Assembly: GCA_016195825.1 (NCBI GenBank)
Contig: JACPYV010000015.1
Coordinates: forward strand, 25,307-89,306
Direction: 5' to 3'
DNA: 64,000 nucleotides
Source of the DNA: Burkholderiales bacterium
Lineage (GTDB): Bacteria > Pseudomonadota > Gammaproteobacteria > Burkholderiales > Burkholderiaceae_C
This document shows, one piece after another, positions 37,323-45,820 of the stretch. Numbering within the stretch: the stretch's first letter is position 1; each line of letters starts with the position of its first letter. Made by a program: the position numbers and the translations under genes. The notes beneath the pieces were generated by a model. That model did no database searches, was not told the origin of the DNA, and was given only the letters and a program-made list of their open reading frames with translations.

Positions 37323-38255
37323 ATGCGCTACGACCTGAACCTGCTGCCGGTCTTCCTGGCCTTGATGGAGGAGCGCAGCGTGACCCGCGCCGCCGCGCGG
37401 CTGGGCATCACCCAGCCGGCGCTGTCCAACGCGCTGACACGGCTGCGCGCGCTGCTGCTGGACCCGCTGTTCATCCGCGAGCGCTACGGCATGCAACCCA
37501 CGCCCAAGGCGCAGGAACTGGCACCGGTGATCGCCGCGGCGCTGGCCGCGCTGGACGGCCTCGTGCGGGGCCAGCAGGCGTTCGACCCGGCCCAGGCGGA
37601 CCTGCTGCTGACCATCGCCCCCAACAGCTACGTAGAGTTCGTGTTGGTGCCGGCCATCGTGGCGCGGCTGCGCGAGCGGGCGCCGGGCATACGGTTGCGC
37701 CTGACGCCCTACGGCAGCGACCTGGCCGAGACCGGCGTCATCTCCGGCACGACCGCGCTGGTGCTGGGACGCATCAATGACCCGCCGGACAACTTGGTCG
37801 TGCAGCACCTGCTGGACGACGGCCTGGACTGCATCGTGCGCGCCAACCACCCAGAGGTGGGCGCGACGCTGTCAAAGGCCCAGTACGAGGGGCTCAAGCA
37901 CGTCAACATGCTGCCCCCCGGGCGACTGCGCGTGGGCCTGTTCCAGGCGCTGGAGCGCCAGGGCCTGAAGCGCGAGGTGGCGGTGTCGGTCACGCATTTC
38001 CTGGCCATCCCGGAGATGGTGGCTGTGACCGACTACTGCGCCACGCTGCCACGGCTGATTTGCCGCCACCTGGCGGGAGACAGGCGGCTTAAGGTGCTGC
38101 CGGCGCCGGTGGATCTCGGGACCTTCCCGGTGCAGATGGCGTGGCATGTGCGTTACCGCGACGACCCCGCCCACCGCTGGCTGCGGGCGCTGATCGACGA
38201 GGTGGCCAGGGAGGTGGCAGCCGCGCAGCCGCCTAATCGCCCAGCGTCACGATGA
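37323..38255 (+). CDS. LysR-family regulator (NodD/LinR-like)
   Basis: 310 residues from ATG 37323. N-terminal winged helix-turn-helix 'MRYDLNLLPVFLALMEERSVTRAAARLGITQPALSNALTRLRALLLDPLFIRERYGM' in parts, with the 'DLNLLPVF' start typical of the NodD-like branch, then a periplasmic-binding-like effector domain. It is divergent from nemA and probably regulates nemA (and yqhD) through the dyad at 37274. Its 3' end overlaps the convergent xth gene by 23 bp. Confidence 0.92.
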   Translation: MRYDLNLLPVFLALMEERSVTRAAARLGITQPALSNALTRLRALLLDPLFIRERYGMQPTPKAQELAPVIAAALAALDGLVRGQQAFDPAQADLLLTIAPNSYVEFVLVPAIVARLRERAPGIRLRLTPYGSDLAETGVISGTTALVLGRINDPPDNLVVQHLLDDGLDCIVRANHPEVGATLSKAQYEGLKHVNMLPPGRLRVGLFQALERQGLKREVAVSVTHFLAIPEMVAVTDYCATLPRLICRHLAGDRRLKVLPAPVDLGTFPVQMAWHVRYRDDPAHRWLRALIDEVAREVAAAQPPNRPASR

Positions 38256-39003
38256 CCGGTGCGTGGTCGCTGGGCCGCTCGTTCTTGCGCGGCAACTTGT
38301 CGATCTCGCAGGCCGTCACCCGGCCCTTCAGTGCAGCGCTGACGAGGATGTGGTCGATGCGTAGCCCCTGGTTCTTGCGGAAGGCCAAGTTGCGGTAGTC
38401 CCACCAGCTCCAGCTCTTGGCCGGCTGCTCAAAAAGGCGGAAGGCATCGGTCAGCCCCAACTGGACGAGCTGCTGGAAATGCTCGCGCTCCTCGGGCGTG
38501 CAATGGATCTGGCCCGCCCAGGCCACGGGGTCGTAGACGTCCCGGTCCTCGGGGGCAATGTTGAAGTCACCCATCAGCACCAGTGCCGGGTGCTGCTTCA
38601 ACTCATCGGCCAACCAGCCACGCAGGCCGTTCAGCCAGCTCATTTTGTAGACGAACTTGTCGCTGTCCGGCGCCTGGCCGTTGGGGAAGTAGCCGCCGAT
38701 GACACGCACGCCGCCCACCGTGCCAGCAATCACGCGGGCCTGTTCGTCCGCAAAGCCGGTGATGTTCTTGACGACGTCGGTGGCCGGCTCGCGGCTGATC
38801 AGTGCGACGCCGTTGTAGGTCTTCTGGCCAAACCACTGCACCTGCCAGCCGGCAGCGCCAAAGTCGGCGGTGGGGAACTTGTCGTCGGTGAGCTTGGTCT
38901 CCTGCAGCACCAACGCGTCGACCGGATGCGCGGCCAGCCAGTCCAGCACCTGCGGCAGGCGGACAGCCAGGGAGTTGACGTTCCAGGTGGCGAACTTCTT
39001 CAT
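38233..39003 (-). CDS. xth: Exodeoxyribonuclease III family AP endonuclease
   Basis: 256 residues from ATG 39003. 'KFATWNVNSLAVRLPQVLDWL', 'VLQETKLTDDKFP' (metal Glu), 'NGVALISREPA', 'VLMGDFNIAPEDRDVYDP' (catalytic Asp and Asn), 'WDYRNLAFRKNQGLRIDHILVS' and 'ERPSDHAPVIVTL' (catalytic His) are all present. It repairs abasic sites and 3' blocks in DNA. Confidence 0.95.
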   Translation of the reverse strand: MKKFATWNVNSLAVRLPQVLDWLAAHPVDALVLQETKLTDDKFPTADFGAAGWQVQWFGQKTYNGVALISREPATDVVKNITGFADEQARVIAGTVGGVRVIGGYFPNGQAPDSDKFVYKMSWLNGLRGWLADELKQHPALVLMGDFNIAPEDRDVYDPVAWAGQIHCTPEEREHFQQLVQLGLTDAFRLFEQPAKSWSWWDYRNLAFRKNQGLRIDHILVSAALKGRVTACEIDKLPRKNERPSDHAPVIVTLGD

Positions 39004-39013
39004 CGCGGCGAGC

Positions 39014-39898
39014 TCAAGACGTTGGACTGGCGGGCATTGTGACCGGCGCCAGTGCGGCCACCACATGGGTCAGTAGGCGCTGCAGCCGGCCCAGCCGCCG
39101 CAGGTCGCGGTGGTAGCCCACGTAGACCTCGCGGCTGGGCGGCGGGTCGGCATCGAAATCTACGCGCACCAGGCCGGCATGGCCGTCGCCCAGCAGGCGC
39201 GGCAGCACCGTCCAGCCGCAGCCGGCGGCGCACAGGGCCGCCTGCACCTCGCGGTTGTTGCTGCGCATGGCGACACGGGCACGGGGCAGCACACGCTGCA
39301 GCCAATGCACGTCGGGCATCTCGGCAAAGGCGGTGTCCATCGTGACGAGGTCCAGCCCGCTGCCATCGCCCCAACTGGGTGAGGGCTGGCCCGGTGCGCC
39401 GTAGAGGGCGTAGTCCAGCGTCATCAGCCGGCGCTGTACCACTTCCGCGCCGTCGAAGGGGCGGATGCGGAACACCAGATCTGCCTCGCGCCGAGCCAGG
39501 CTGAACAGGCGCGACTCAGTGACGAGCTCAATGCAGACTTTCGGGTGCCGTTGCCGGAAGCCGGCGAGCACGGGCGCCAGCACATGCAGGCCGAACCAGT
39601 CCGACGATGACACCCGGATCAGCCCCTCGGGCTCGTCGCCTTGGCCGGCCAGGCTGCGCTCGAAGCCCAGCGCCTCCTCTTCCATGCGCTCGGCGTGGGC
39701 AAGCACCTCGGCGCCGGCGTCGGTCAGTAGGAAGCCCTCGCGGCCGCCGCGCTGAAACAGCGGCGTGGCCAAGCGGTCCTCAAAGGCCTTCAGCCGCCTG
39801 CCCATGGTCGGCTGCGACTGCCCCAGGGCACGCGCGGCACCGCCGAGCGATCCGGCCCGAGCGACGGCGAGGAACACCTTGATGTCATCCCAATCCAT
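39014..39898 (-). CDS. LysR-family regulator
   Basis: 294 residues from ATG 39898 (MDWDDIKVFLAVARAGSLGGAARALGQSQPTMGRRLKAFED in parts); ATG at 39910 or 39922 is possible. A LysR winged-helix domain and effector domain 'EGLIRVSSSDWFGLHVLAPVL' follow. It is divergent from the NADP-dependent oxidoreductase gene at 40000, which is the likely target, and lies 10 bp from xth. Confidence 0.92.
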   Translation of the reverse strand: MDWDDIKVFLAVARAGSLGGAARALGQSQPTMGRRLKAFEDRLATPLFQRGGREGFLLTDAGAEVLAHAERMEEEALGFERSLAGQGDEPEGLIRVSSSDWFGLHVLAPVLAGFRQRHPKVCIELVTESRLFSLARREADLVFRIRPFDGAEVVQRRLMTLDYALYGAPGQPSPSWGDGSGLDLVTMDTAFAEMPDVHWLQRVLPRARVAMRSNNREVQAALCAAGCGWTVLPRLLGDGHAGLVRVDFDADPPPSREVYVGYHRDLRRLGRLQRLLTHVVAALAPVTMPASPTS

Positions 39899-39999
39899 GC
39901 CGTTGATCATACAAATGTGCATGGATTGTTTTCATATTCATTGGTTTTCATTCGAATTCGCATGGACAAAACTTCTCTCCATCACCACCGGAGTTCGTC
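39899..39999. promoter_or_regulatory. Divergent promoter region, lysR / quinone oxidoreductase
   Basis: A+T-rich relative to its surroundings. On the minus strand the octamer ATGAAAAC occurs twice about 14 bp apart, and a near-palindrome ttcgaattcg lies at 39952-39961. These are candidate LysR contacts. The oxidoreductase start has a good ribosome site (ccGGAGttcgtc). Confidence 0.45.
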
Positions 40000-41058
40000 A
40001 TGAGCCATTCCCCTCCCACCACCACGACCACCACCACCATGCGCGCCCTGCGCGTGGACCAGCCGGGTGGCGATTTCGTTGCCGTCGACCTGCCCCTGCC
40101 CGCAGCGGCCCCGGGGCAGGTTGTGGTGCGCGTCCAGGCCAGCGGGGTGAACCCGTTGGACACCAAGATCCGCGCAGGTCAGGCGGCCCACGCCCGCCAG
40201 CCGCTGCCGGCCGTGCTGGGCATCGACATGGCCGGCATCGTCGAGCAGGTCGGACCGGGTGTGACGACCTTCGCGCCCGGCGACGCGGTCTATGGCATGG
40301 CCGGCGGCATCGGCGGCCTGCAAGGCACGCTGGCCGAACGCATCGCCGTCGATGCCCGGCTGCTGGCCCACAAGCCGGCGCGCCTGAGCCCGCACGAGGC
40401 CGCCGCGCTACCTCTGGCCGTCATCACCGCCTGGGAAGGGCTGGTGGACCGTGCCGGCGTTCGCCCCGGTCAGACCGTGCTGGTGCAAGGCGGTGCCGGT
40501 GGCGTGGGCCACGTTGCCGTGCAACTGGCCCGCGCCCGTGGTGCCCGTGTGTTCGCCACGGTGGCGGCCGAGGATTTCGATCTCGTTCGGTCCTGGGGCG
40601 CCACGCCCGTCGACTTCCGCACGGAGACCGTAGACGACTACGTGGCCCGGCACACCGGCGGCCTGGGCTTCGACATCGTTTTCGACGCCGTCGGGGGTGC
40701 AGTGCTGGACGCCTCCTTCACCGCCGTGCGCCACCACGGCGGCCATGTCGTCAGCATCCTGGGCTGGGGCACGCACAGCCTGGCGCCGCTGTCCTTCCGC
40801 GCGGCGACCTACTCGGGCGTGTTCACGCTGCTGCCGCTGCTCGGTGGCGAAGGCCGCGAGCGGCACGGCGCCATCCTGCGCGAGGCGGCCGTCTTGGTCG
40901 ATGCCGGGCAGTTGACGCCGCGGCTGGACCCACGCCGCTTCACGCTGGCCGACGCAGGCGAGGCGCATGCGCTGGTCGCCAGCGGGCGAGGGCAGGGCAA
41001 GGTCGTCGTGGACGTGGCCGCCCGAGATGGCTCGACGGCGCCGGGACCAAAGGACTGA
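40000..41058 (+). CDS. NADP-dependent quinone oxidoreductase-like medium-chain dehydrogenase
   Basis: 352 residues. It begins MSHSPP followed by seven Thr (acc/acg repeats), then the MDR core: 'RVQASGVNPLDTKIRAG', 'VLGIDMAGIVEQVGPGV', 'FAPGDAVYGMAGG', and the NADP site 'GQTVLVQGGAGGVGHVAVQLARARGA' in parts. Catalytic zinc Cys residues are absent, as in quinone oxidoreductases. It is probably controlled by the divergent LysR protein. Function is likely reduction of quinones or enones. Confidence 0.92.
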   Translation: MSHSPPTTTTTTTMRALRVDQPGGDFVAVDLPLPAAAPGQVVVRVQASGVNPLDTKIRAGQAAHARQPLPAVLGIDMAGIVEQVGPGVTTFAPGDAVYGMAGGIGGLQGTLAERIAVDARLLAHKPARLSPHEAAALPLAVITAWEGLVDRAGVRPGQTVLVQGGAGGVGHVAVQLARARGARVFATVAAEDFDLVRSWGATPVDFRTETVDDYVARHTGGLGFDIVFDAVGGAVLDASFTAVRHHGGHVVSILGWGTHSLAPLSFRAATYSGVFTLLPLLGGEGRERHGAILREAAVLVDAGQLTPRLDPRRFTLADAGEAHALVASGRGQGKVVVDVAARDGSTAPGPKD

Positions 41059-41062
41059 AGCC

Positions 41063-42484
41063 TCAGGCTCCGGCCTCGGCCGAGGTGTCGCAGTCCAAGC
41101 AGTTCTCGATGGGAGGCGACGGCAGGTGCAGGTCGCTCTGTACCTGGCGCAGCGCGGTGCGCAGGCCTTCTTCGACGACCGGGTGGTAGAAAGGGCTGTC
41201 CAGCATCTGCTGCACGGTGTCGCCGCGCTGCACGCTCCAGGCCAGCAGGTGGCCTAGGTGCTCGGCGGCGGGGCCGATCATCTCAGCGCCCAGCAGCCGA
41301 CCCGTGCCCTGCTCGGCATAGACGTGCAGTGCACCGCGATTGACGAGCATGACGCGGCTGCGGCCCTGGTCGGCGAAGCTGACCCGGCCAGTGTCGAAGG
41401 GCGTGCCGGCGGCCGTCAGTTCGGCATGGCTGGCGCCCGCCAGCGCAATCTGCGGGTCGCTGAAGACGACGGCCAACGGCGCGCGGCGCGGGCGGTGGTG
41501 CACGTCGGGCCAGCGCGCCGCGTTGTCGCCGGCGATGCGGCCGGCGTCGGCGGCCTCGTGCAGCAGCGGCCTGTCGTCGGTCACGTCGCCGGCGACGAAG
41601 ACATGGCTGCTGCCCCATTGGCCGGTGTGTCGGTCCAGGCCGAGCCGTCCGTCGGCGTCGCGCGGCAGCCCCAGGGCCTCCAGCCCCAGGCCGTCAAGGT
41701 TGGGCTCGCGGCCCGACGCGCAGAGCAGGGCGTCGAACCGTTCGCCGCCGATGACGACCTGGTCGTCGTCCAGCACCGGGTCTAGCGTGGCGGCATGGCG
41801 CGTCAGTGGCAGGGCTTCAGAGAAAAGCGTCTGCGCGAGCGCCTGCAGTTCGGGGTCGGTCAGCGGCCCGACGCGCGCGCTGCGGGCGAACAGCCGCACG
41901 CGCACGCCCAGCCTGTGCAGCGCCAGCGCCAGTTCCAGCCCGATGACGCCCGCGCCCACCACCGCCAGCGAGCTGGGCAGGTCCGTCCAGTCGAACACGT
42001 CGTCGTTGACGATGAGCCTGGCACCCAGGCGTTCACGCCAGCCGGGCGGGACGCGTGGCCGCGAGCCGGTGGCGATGACGACAGACCTGGCCTCGACGCG
42101 CTGGCCATCGACGTCCAGCGCGTTGGCGCCAACGAAGCGGGCGCGGCCGAACAGCCGTGTCGCCTCCGGCCAGCCGTGGACGGTGTCCAGCACGAAGCCG
42201 ACGAAGCGGTCCCGCTCGCTGCGCACCCGCTGCATGACAGCACGGCCGTCGATGCGCGGCGGCTCGGCCAGTACGCCGAAGCGATGGGCCTCGCGCACCG
42301 TCTCGGCGGCATCGGCGGCGGCGATCAGCAGCTTGCTGGGCATGCAGCCCACGCGTGCGCAGGTCGTGCCGTAATGTGCTGCCTCAATGAGCAGCACCCG
42401 GTCGGTGTGCACGCGCGCAGCCCGGTAGGCCGCCATGCCGGCAGTGCCGGCGCCGATGATGGCTACGTCGCAGGAGAGGGTCAT
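41063..42484 (-). CDS. Dihydrolipoamide dehydrogenase-like flavin disulfide reductase
   Basis: 473 residues. FAD site 'CDVAIIGAGTAGMAAYRAAR', redox pair 'GTTCARVGCMPSKLLIAAA' (CxxxxC kept, neighbours differ from the usual GGTCLNVGC), NAD site 'SLAVVGAGVIGLELALAL', 'FVAGDVTDDRPLLHEAADAGRIAG', and the C-terminal His/Glu 'FYHPVVEEGLRTAL'. No 2-oxoacid dehydrogenase genes are nearby, so it is probably not the E3 subunit. The C-terminus has an extra Cys pair (ENCLDCDT). It overlaps the AraC gene by 4 bp (ATGA). Confidence 0.9.
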   Translation of the reverse strand: MTLSCDVAIIGAGTAGMAAYRAARVHTDRVLLIEAAHYGTTCARVGCMPSKLLIAAADAAETVREAHRFGVLAEPPRIDGRAVMQRVRSERDRFVGFVLDTVHGWPEATRLFGRARFVGANALDVDGQRVEARSVVIATGSRPRVPPGWRERLGARLIVNDDVFDWTDLPSSLAVVGAGVIGLELALALHRLGVRVRLFARSARVGPLTDPELQALAQTLFSEALPLTRHAATLDPVLDDDQVVIGGERFDALLCASGREPNLDGLGLEALGLPRDADGRLGLDRHTGQWGSSHVFVAGDVTDDRPLLHEAADAGRIAGDNAARWPDVHHRPRRAPLAVVFSDPQIALAGASHAELTAAGTPFDTGRVSFADQGRSRVMLVNRGALHVYAEQGTGRLLGAEMIGPAAEHLGHLLAWSVQRGDTVQQMLDSPFYHPVVEEGLRTALRQVQSDLHLPSPPIENCLDCDTSAEAGA

Positions 42485-43377
42485 GAGGCGTACTTTCTGA
42501 GGGTCTGCGAAGGCAGCTCGCCGAACAGCTGACGATAGCGTGAGCCGAAGTGGCCCAGATGCTCGAAGCCTTCATCACCGGCGGCCTGCGACACGCTGAG
42601 CGCGCCGGACGCCGTGGCCAGCAGGCGCTGGCGCACCGCGTTCAGTCGCAGGCTGCGCAGGTAGTTCACGGGCGTCGTCTCGGCCACCTGCCGGAAGCCG
42701 TTTTGCAAGCTGCGCTGGCTGATTCGCAGGCGCCGGCACAGCGTGTCAATCGCCGCAGGGTCGTCACCACCGCCCGCAACGAGGCGATGGCATTCAGCCA
42801 CGATATAGCCCGCCGAGGCGCTGCCCGTGCGCTGCACGGGCACCGTGGCGGCCTCGAAGACCGCGGTCAACGCGGCGAATGCGCCGAGCGCAGACGCCTT
42901 GCCCAACAGCGTGGCGCGCAGCGCCTGCAGCACCGGGCCTGGCACCTGCACGGTCGACTTCGACAACAGCGCCACTGCCGCCGGCGGCCAAGGCCGCGCA
43001 TCGAGCAGGCGACGGAAGTCCTCGGCATTGAAGCTGCACGCCAGCAGCACCATCCCAGGCGGGCGTTGAAGCATGAACTCCTGGCCGGCACGCAGCACAA
43101 ACAGTAAGTTGTCGCCCAGCTCGCGCCCCTGCATCCATGGCTGGCCCATGCCGGCACCGGCCAGCATCGCGAAACACAGCTGGCCGGCCGGCAGGCAGCC
43201 TTGCTGGGCCACACGCTCACTCATCCATTTGCGAAACACCTGCAGGCCTGGCACCGTCGTCTCGACAAGCGCGCTGCGCATGTGCCCCGACGACAACTGG
43301 GTGTAGCGCTGCGCCCACTCGGGCGCAGAGGCGCCGTGCAGATGGAAATCGTCGAACACGTCCAGGCGGAGAGCCAT
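42481..43377 (-). CDS. AraC-family transcriptional regulator
   Basis: 298 residues from ATG 43377 (MALRLDVFDDFHLHGASAP); a longer frame to 43485 has no support. The C-terminal AraC helix-turn-helix pair is 'IDTLCRRLRISQRSLQNGFRQVAETTPVNYLRSLRLNAVRQRLL' then 'SVSQAAGDEGFEHLGHFGSRYRQLFGELPSQTLRKY' in parts. The N-terminal sensory domain resembles the EutR/FeaR-like AraC group. The gene is translationally coupled to the disulfide reductase. Confidence 0.9.
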   Translation of the reverse strand: MALRLDVFDDFHLHGASAPEWAQRYTQLSSGHMRSALVETTVPGLQVFRKWMSERVAQQGCLPAGQLCFAMLAGAGMGQPWMQGRELGDNLLFVLRAGQEFMLQRPPGMVLLACSFNAEDFRRLLDARPWPPAAVALLSKSTVQVPGPVLQALRATLLGKASALGAFAALTAVFEAATVPVQRTGSASAGYIVAECHRLVAGGGDDPAAIDTLCRRLRISQRSLQNGFRQVAETTPVNYLRSLRLNAVRQRLLATASGALSVSQAAGDEGFEHLGHFGSRYRQLFGELPSQTLRKYAS

Positions 43378-43512
43378 GCGGTGGGTCGGGAACTGCGGCC
43401 GGGCAAGGATAGCCCGCGCGAGCATGACCCGCGACCCTCGCGTCTTGCGGATTTGGGCTAACGGCAGCACCGGGTCGCCGCCCATACTGTGCCGCAGAAG
43501 AGGGCCCTACCG

Positions 43513-44163
43513 ATGTGGACTCGACGCACCGCGCTGGCCCTGGGGCTGGCGGTTTCAACCATGAAGAGCCGTGCCATGACGCTTGAAGACATGAAGACAC
43601 AGCTGCTTGGCGACTGGGGCAGCCTGGCGCCGGAGCTGCGGCCCAGTGGCCAGAAGAACCCGGATGGCAGCCTCAAGCCGTTTCACCTGAGGCGAGAGTT
43701 CCGTTGCCTTGCGGCTGATCGTTTCGAGCTGCTGGTCACCAACTGTGCAGACCCGCTCGGCCGCGTGCCGCTGGCGCGCATCCTCATCCGCGGCCACATG
43801 CTGTGGCGCGGAGAGCACCCCATCGCGCCAGGTGCGCAGAAGGTCGACTTCATCGCCGATGAGGCCTACGAGGTGACGCCGCTGCTGCAGGGCTTTGCCG
43901 ATGTGCTGAACCAAGTCGCCGCACAAGGCTATGCGACCTGGACCGTCGGCGCGACACAGAGCATCTTCGGCAAGAACTTCGTACCCTTCGGCCTCGTCGA
44001 GGGCAGGCATTTCAAGGAATACGACCTCGTCCACCTGAGCCACGGGCTGCTGTTCTGGGGCGCTCGCCACGTCGACGGGCGCGGCTTCGACACCGAGGAA
44101 AACCGGCCGACGAATCTGCAAATCCCCCTGCAGCGCCTTCAAGCTCCGTCAACGCCACCGTGA
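43513..44163 (+). CDS. Exported APCDD1-like domain protein
   Basis: 216 residues from ATG 43513 (MWTRRTALALGLAVSTMKS); 43489 is an alternative. The N-terminus with twin Arg and a hydrophobic stretch suggests an export signal. The body 'DMKTQLLGDWGSLAPELRPSGQKNPDGSLKPFHLRREF' in parts and 'ILIRGHMLWRGEHPIAPGAQKVDFIADEAYEVTPL' resembles bacterial APCDD1-like domain proteins as I remember them. No catalytic motif is evident. Divergent from the AraC gene. Confidence 0.55.
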   Translation: MWTRRTALALGLAVSTMKSRAMTLEDMKTQLLGDWGSLAPELRPSGQKNPDGSLKPFHLRREFRCLAADRFELLVTNCADPLGRVPLARILIRGHMLWRGEHPIAPGAQKVDFIADEAYEVTPLLQGFADVLNQVAAQGYATWTVGATQSIFGKNFVPFGLVEGRHFKEYDLVHLSHGLLFWGARHVDGRGFDTEENRPTNLQIPLQRLQAPSTPP

Positions 44164-44176
44164 GCTGGGCTCGACG

Positions 44177-45139
44177 TCAGTTGACCGGCGGCGTGGCCTT
44201 CAGCCAGCCGTGGATGTACATGACGTGTTCTCGGTACTGCTCGGCCTTGTCGCCACTGCCGTTGTAGCGGCGCACGGCGCCGGGCACGTCCCCCCCGGAC
44301 GCGCGCAACTTGTCCTGCATCTCCTTCATGAAGCGGTCGAGGCAGGCCTCTATGCTGGCCCAGCCGCGATCGCGGAAGAAGCCGGGGTCCTTATCGAAGT
44401 GCTGCAGGTCGTACTGGAAGATGCCGTAGCCCTTGTAGAGCCAGCGCTGCGGCCCGTAGCCACGCAACTTGCGGGTTTCGTTGGCCTCTTCGATCAACTG
44501 GTCGGTCAAGACGTCACCCACCTTGGCGCGGAAGTCCGCCGCGTTGCGAGGGAAGGCTGACCGGCTGGTACCCGGCACGTCGCCGCTGCCGTCGAACACG
44601 CAGCGCGCCAGCACGTCGACCGGGCCGAGGCGGTCTATCCAGCTCAGCCAGACGTTGGCCGTCTCCTTGCAGGCGATGGCGGCCACCAGGTCGGCGTCGA
44701 CCGGTGTGCCCTGGATGATCTGGTTGATCTGGGCGCTGAAGTTGCGGAACAGCCAGTCGCGCGCGCGCAGCGCCTGCGGTCGCGAGACCGGCATATCGGC
44801 CGGCACCGGCCCCGCATCCGCCATCACTGTGGGCTGCACCTTGGGCTTTGCGGCCGCAGCGACCAGCGCCGAGGCCGCGCCCTGCGGGATGTCCTGCTGG
44901 CGCACGGCAGCGGCCTTGAACATCGACGTCCACGTGTCGGCATCGACGACGCCGTTGGCATCCAGCGCGTTGCGGCGCTGATATTCGGCCACGGCGAGCT
45001 TGGTGGCGCCTCCGAAGATGCCGTCGACGGTTCCGCAGGGCGGCTCGCTCTGCAGGATGGTCAGAGCCTGCTGAACAGCCCGCACATCCTCGCCGCGGCA
45101 CAGCGGAAAGCGAAAGGCGATCTCGCGGCTGAACTCCAT
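44177..45139 (-). CDS. Peptidoglycan-binding protein with lysozyme-like C-terminal domain
   Basis: 320 residues. Residues 1-75 match peptidoglycan-binding domain 1 ('GEDVRAVQQALTILQSE', 'VDGIFGGATKLAVAEYQRRNALDANGVVDADTW' in parts). After an Ala/Pro linker (about 80-125), residues 130-320 look like a lysozyme or transglycosylase fold: 'VDADLVAAIACKETANVW' with a candidate catalytic Glu, 'YKGYGIFQYDLQHF' and 'DVPGAVRRYNGSGDKAEQYREHVMYIH'. No signal peptide is seen, as in phage endolysins, so it may rely on the partner membrane protein for access to the wall. Last of a three-gene operon. Confidence 0.75.
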   Translation of the reverse strand: MEFSREIAFRFPLCRGEDVRAVQQALTILQSEPPCGTVDGIFGGATKLAVAEYQRRNALDANGVVDADTWTSMFKAAAVRQQDIPQGAASALVAAAAKPKVQPTVMADAGPVPADMPVSRPQALRARDWLFRNFSAQINQIIQGTPVDADLVAAIACKETANVWLSWIDRLGPVDVLARCVFDGSGDVPGTSRSAFPRNAADFRAKVGDVLTDQLIEEANETRKLRGYGPQRWLYKGYGIFQYDLQHFDKDPGFFRDRGWASIEACLDRFMKEMQDKLRASGGDVPGAVRRYNGSGDKAEQYREHVMYIHGWLKATPPVN

Positions 45140-45142
45140 GGC

Positions 45143-45820
45143 TCAGACCCCCGCGCAGTTGCTCAGGCCGGCCGCTTCCTGGCGGGCGGCGTTGCGCGTG
45201 GCCCGGGAGGCGTCCGCGATGCTCGCCGGCGGCCCACCGTCCAACGCCCGGCCCGCCAGCCTGGACGCCTCGCGCGCGGCGCTGCAGCGTTCGTCGTTGC
45301 CCAGCGCCGGGCGTTGCGCCACGGCCAGGGCCGCAGAGGCCGCAAGCAGGTCGCGCTCGGCCGTGGCCGGCAGGCCGCTGAGGCCACTGCGCGCCTGGCG
45401 CAGCAATGCGAGCCCATCGGCGGGCGGCTTGAAGCCGGCGGCGCAGTACTGGGCGCGGGCGGCATTCTCGGCCAGGTTCACGGCATCCACGCTGCCGGCT
45501 GGCGCCGCGCCCTTGGCCTTGGCGTAGGCGTCGACCGCGCAGTCGAGGTTCTTGCGCGCGCTGGCGGTGGGCGGCGGGCAGGCAGCGCCCGGCGCGGCCT
45601 CGGCCCGGGCCAGTGCAAGGCAGGCCCGCCCGCGGATCGCCTGGATGCGCAGGCAGGCGGGCTCCGCGGGTTGCGTCAGGCAGTCGCCCTCTGCCATCTC
45701 GGCGGCGTTGGCGGCGTCGCGCCCTTCGGTCTGGGCCTGGGTCATCCGGTCGAGTTGACCGGTGCTCCCGGTGACCGCGGCGCAGCCGCCCAGCAGCAAA
45801 AGCAGTGTCAGGCTACGCAT
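45143..45820 (-). CDS. Ala-rich lipoprotein of the lysozyme operon
   Basis: 225 residues from ATG 45820. 'MRSLTLLLLLGGCAAV' is a lipoprotein signal with a lipobox (LGGC). The rest is Ala-rich and helical, with eight or so Cys scattered in patterns such as 'GDCLTQPAEPACLRIQ' and 'NDERCSAAREASRLAG'. No known domain. The ATG shares a base with the stop of the upstream membrane protein (TGATG), and the stop lies 3 bp before the lysozyme-like gene, so the three genes are co-translated. Confidence 0.7.
   Translation of the reverse strand: MRSLTLLLLLGGCAAVTGSTGQLDRMTQAQTEGRDAANAAEMAEGDCLTQPAEPACLRIQAIRGRACLALARAEAAPGAACPPPTASARKNLDCAVDAYAKAKGAAPAGSVDAVNLAENAARAQYCAAGFKPPADGLALLRQARSGLSGLPATAERDLLAASAALAVAQRPALGNDERCSAAREASRLAGRALDGGPPASIADASRATRNAARQEAAGLSNCAGV

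Noticed and set aside
35940..38255. 771-codon plus-strand frame reaching into the LysR gene
   Set aside because: Only the part from 37323 is LysR; the upstream part is antisense to nemA.
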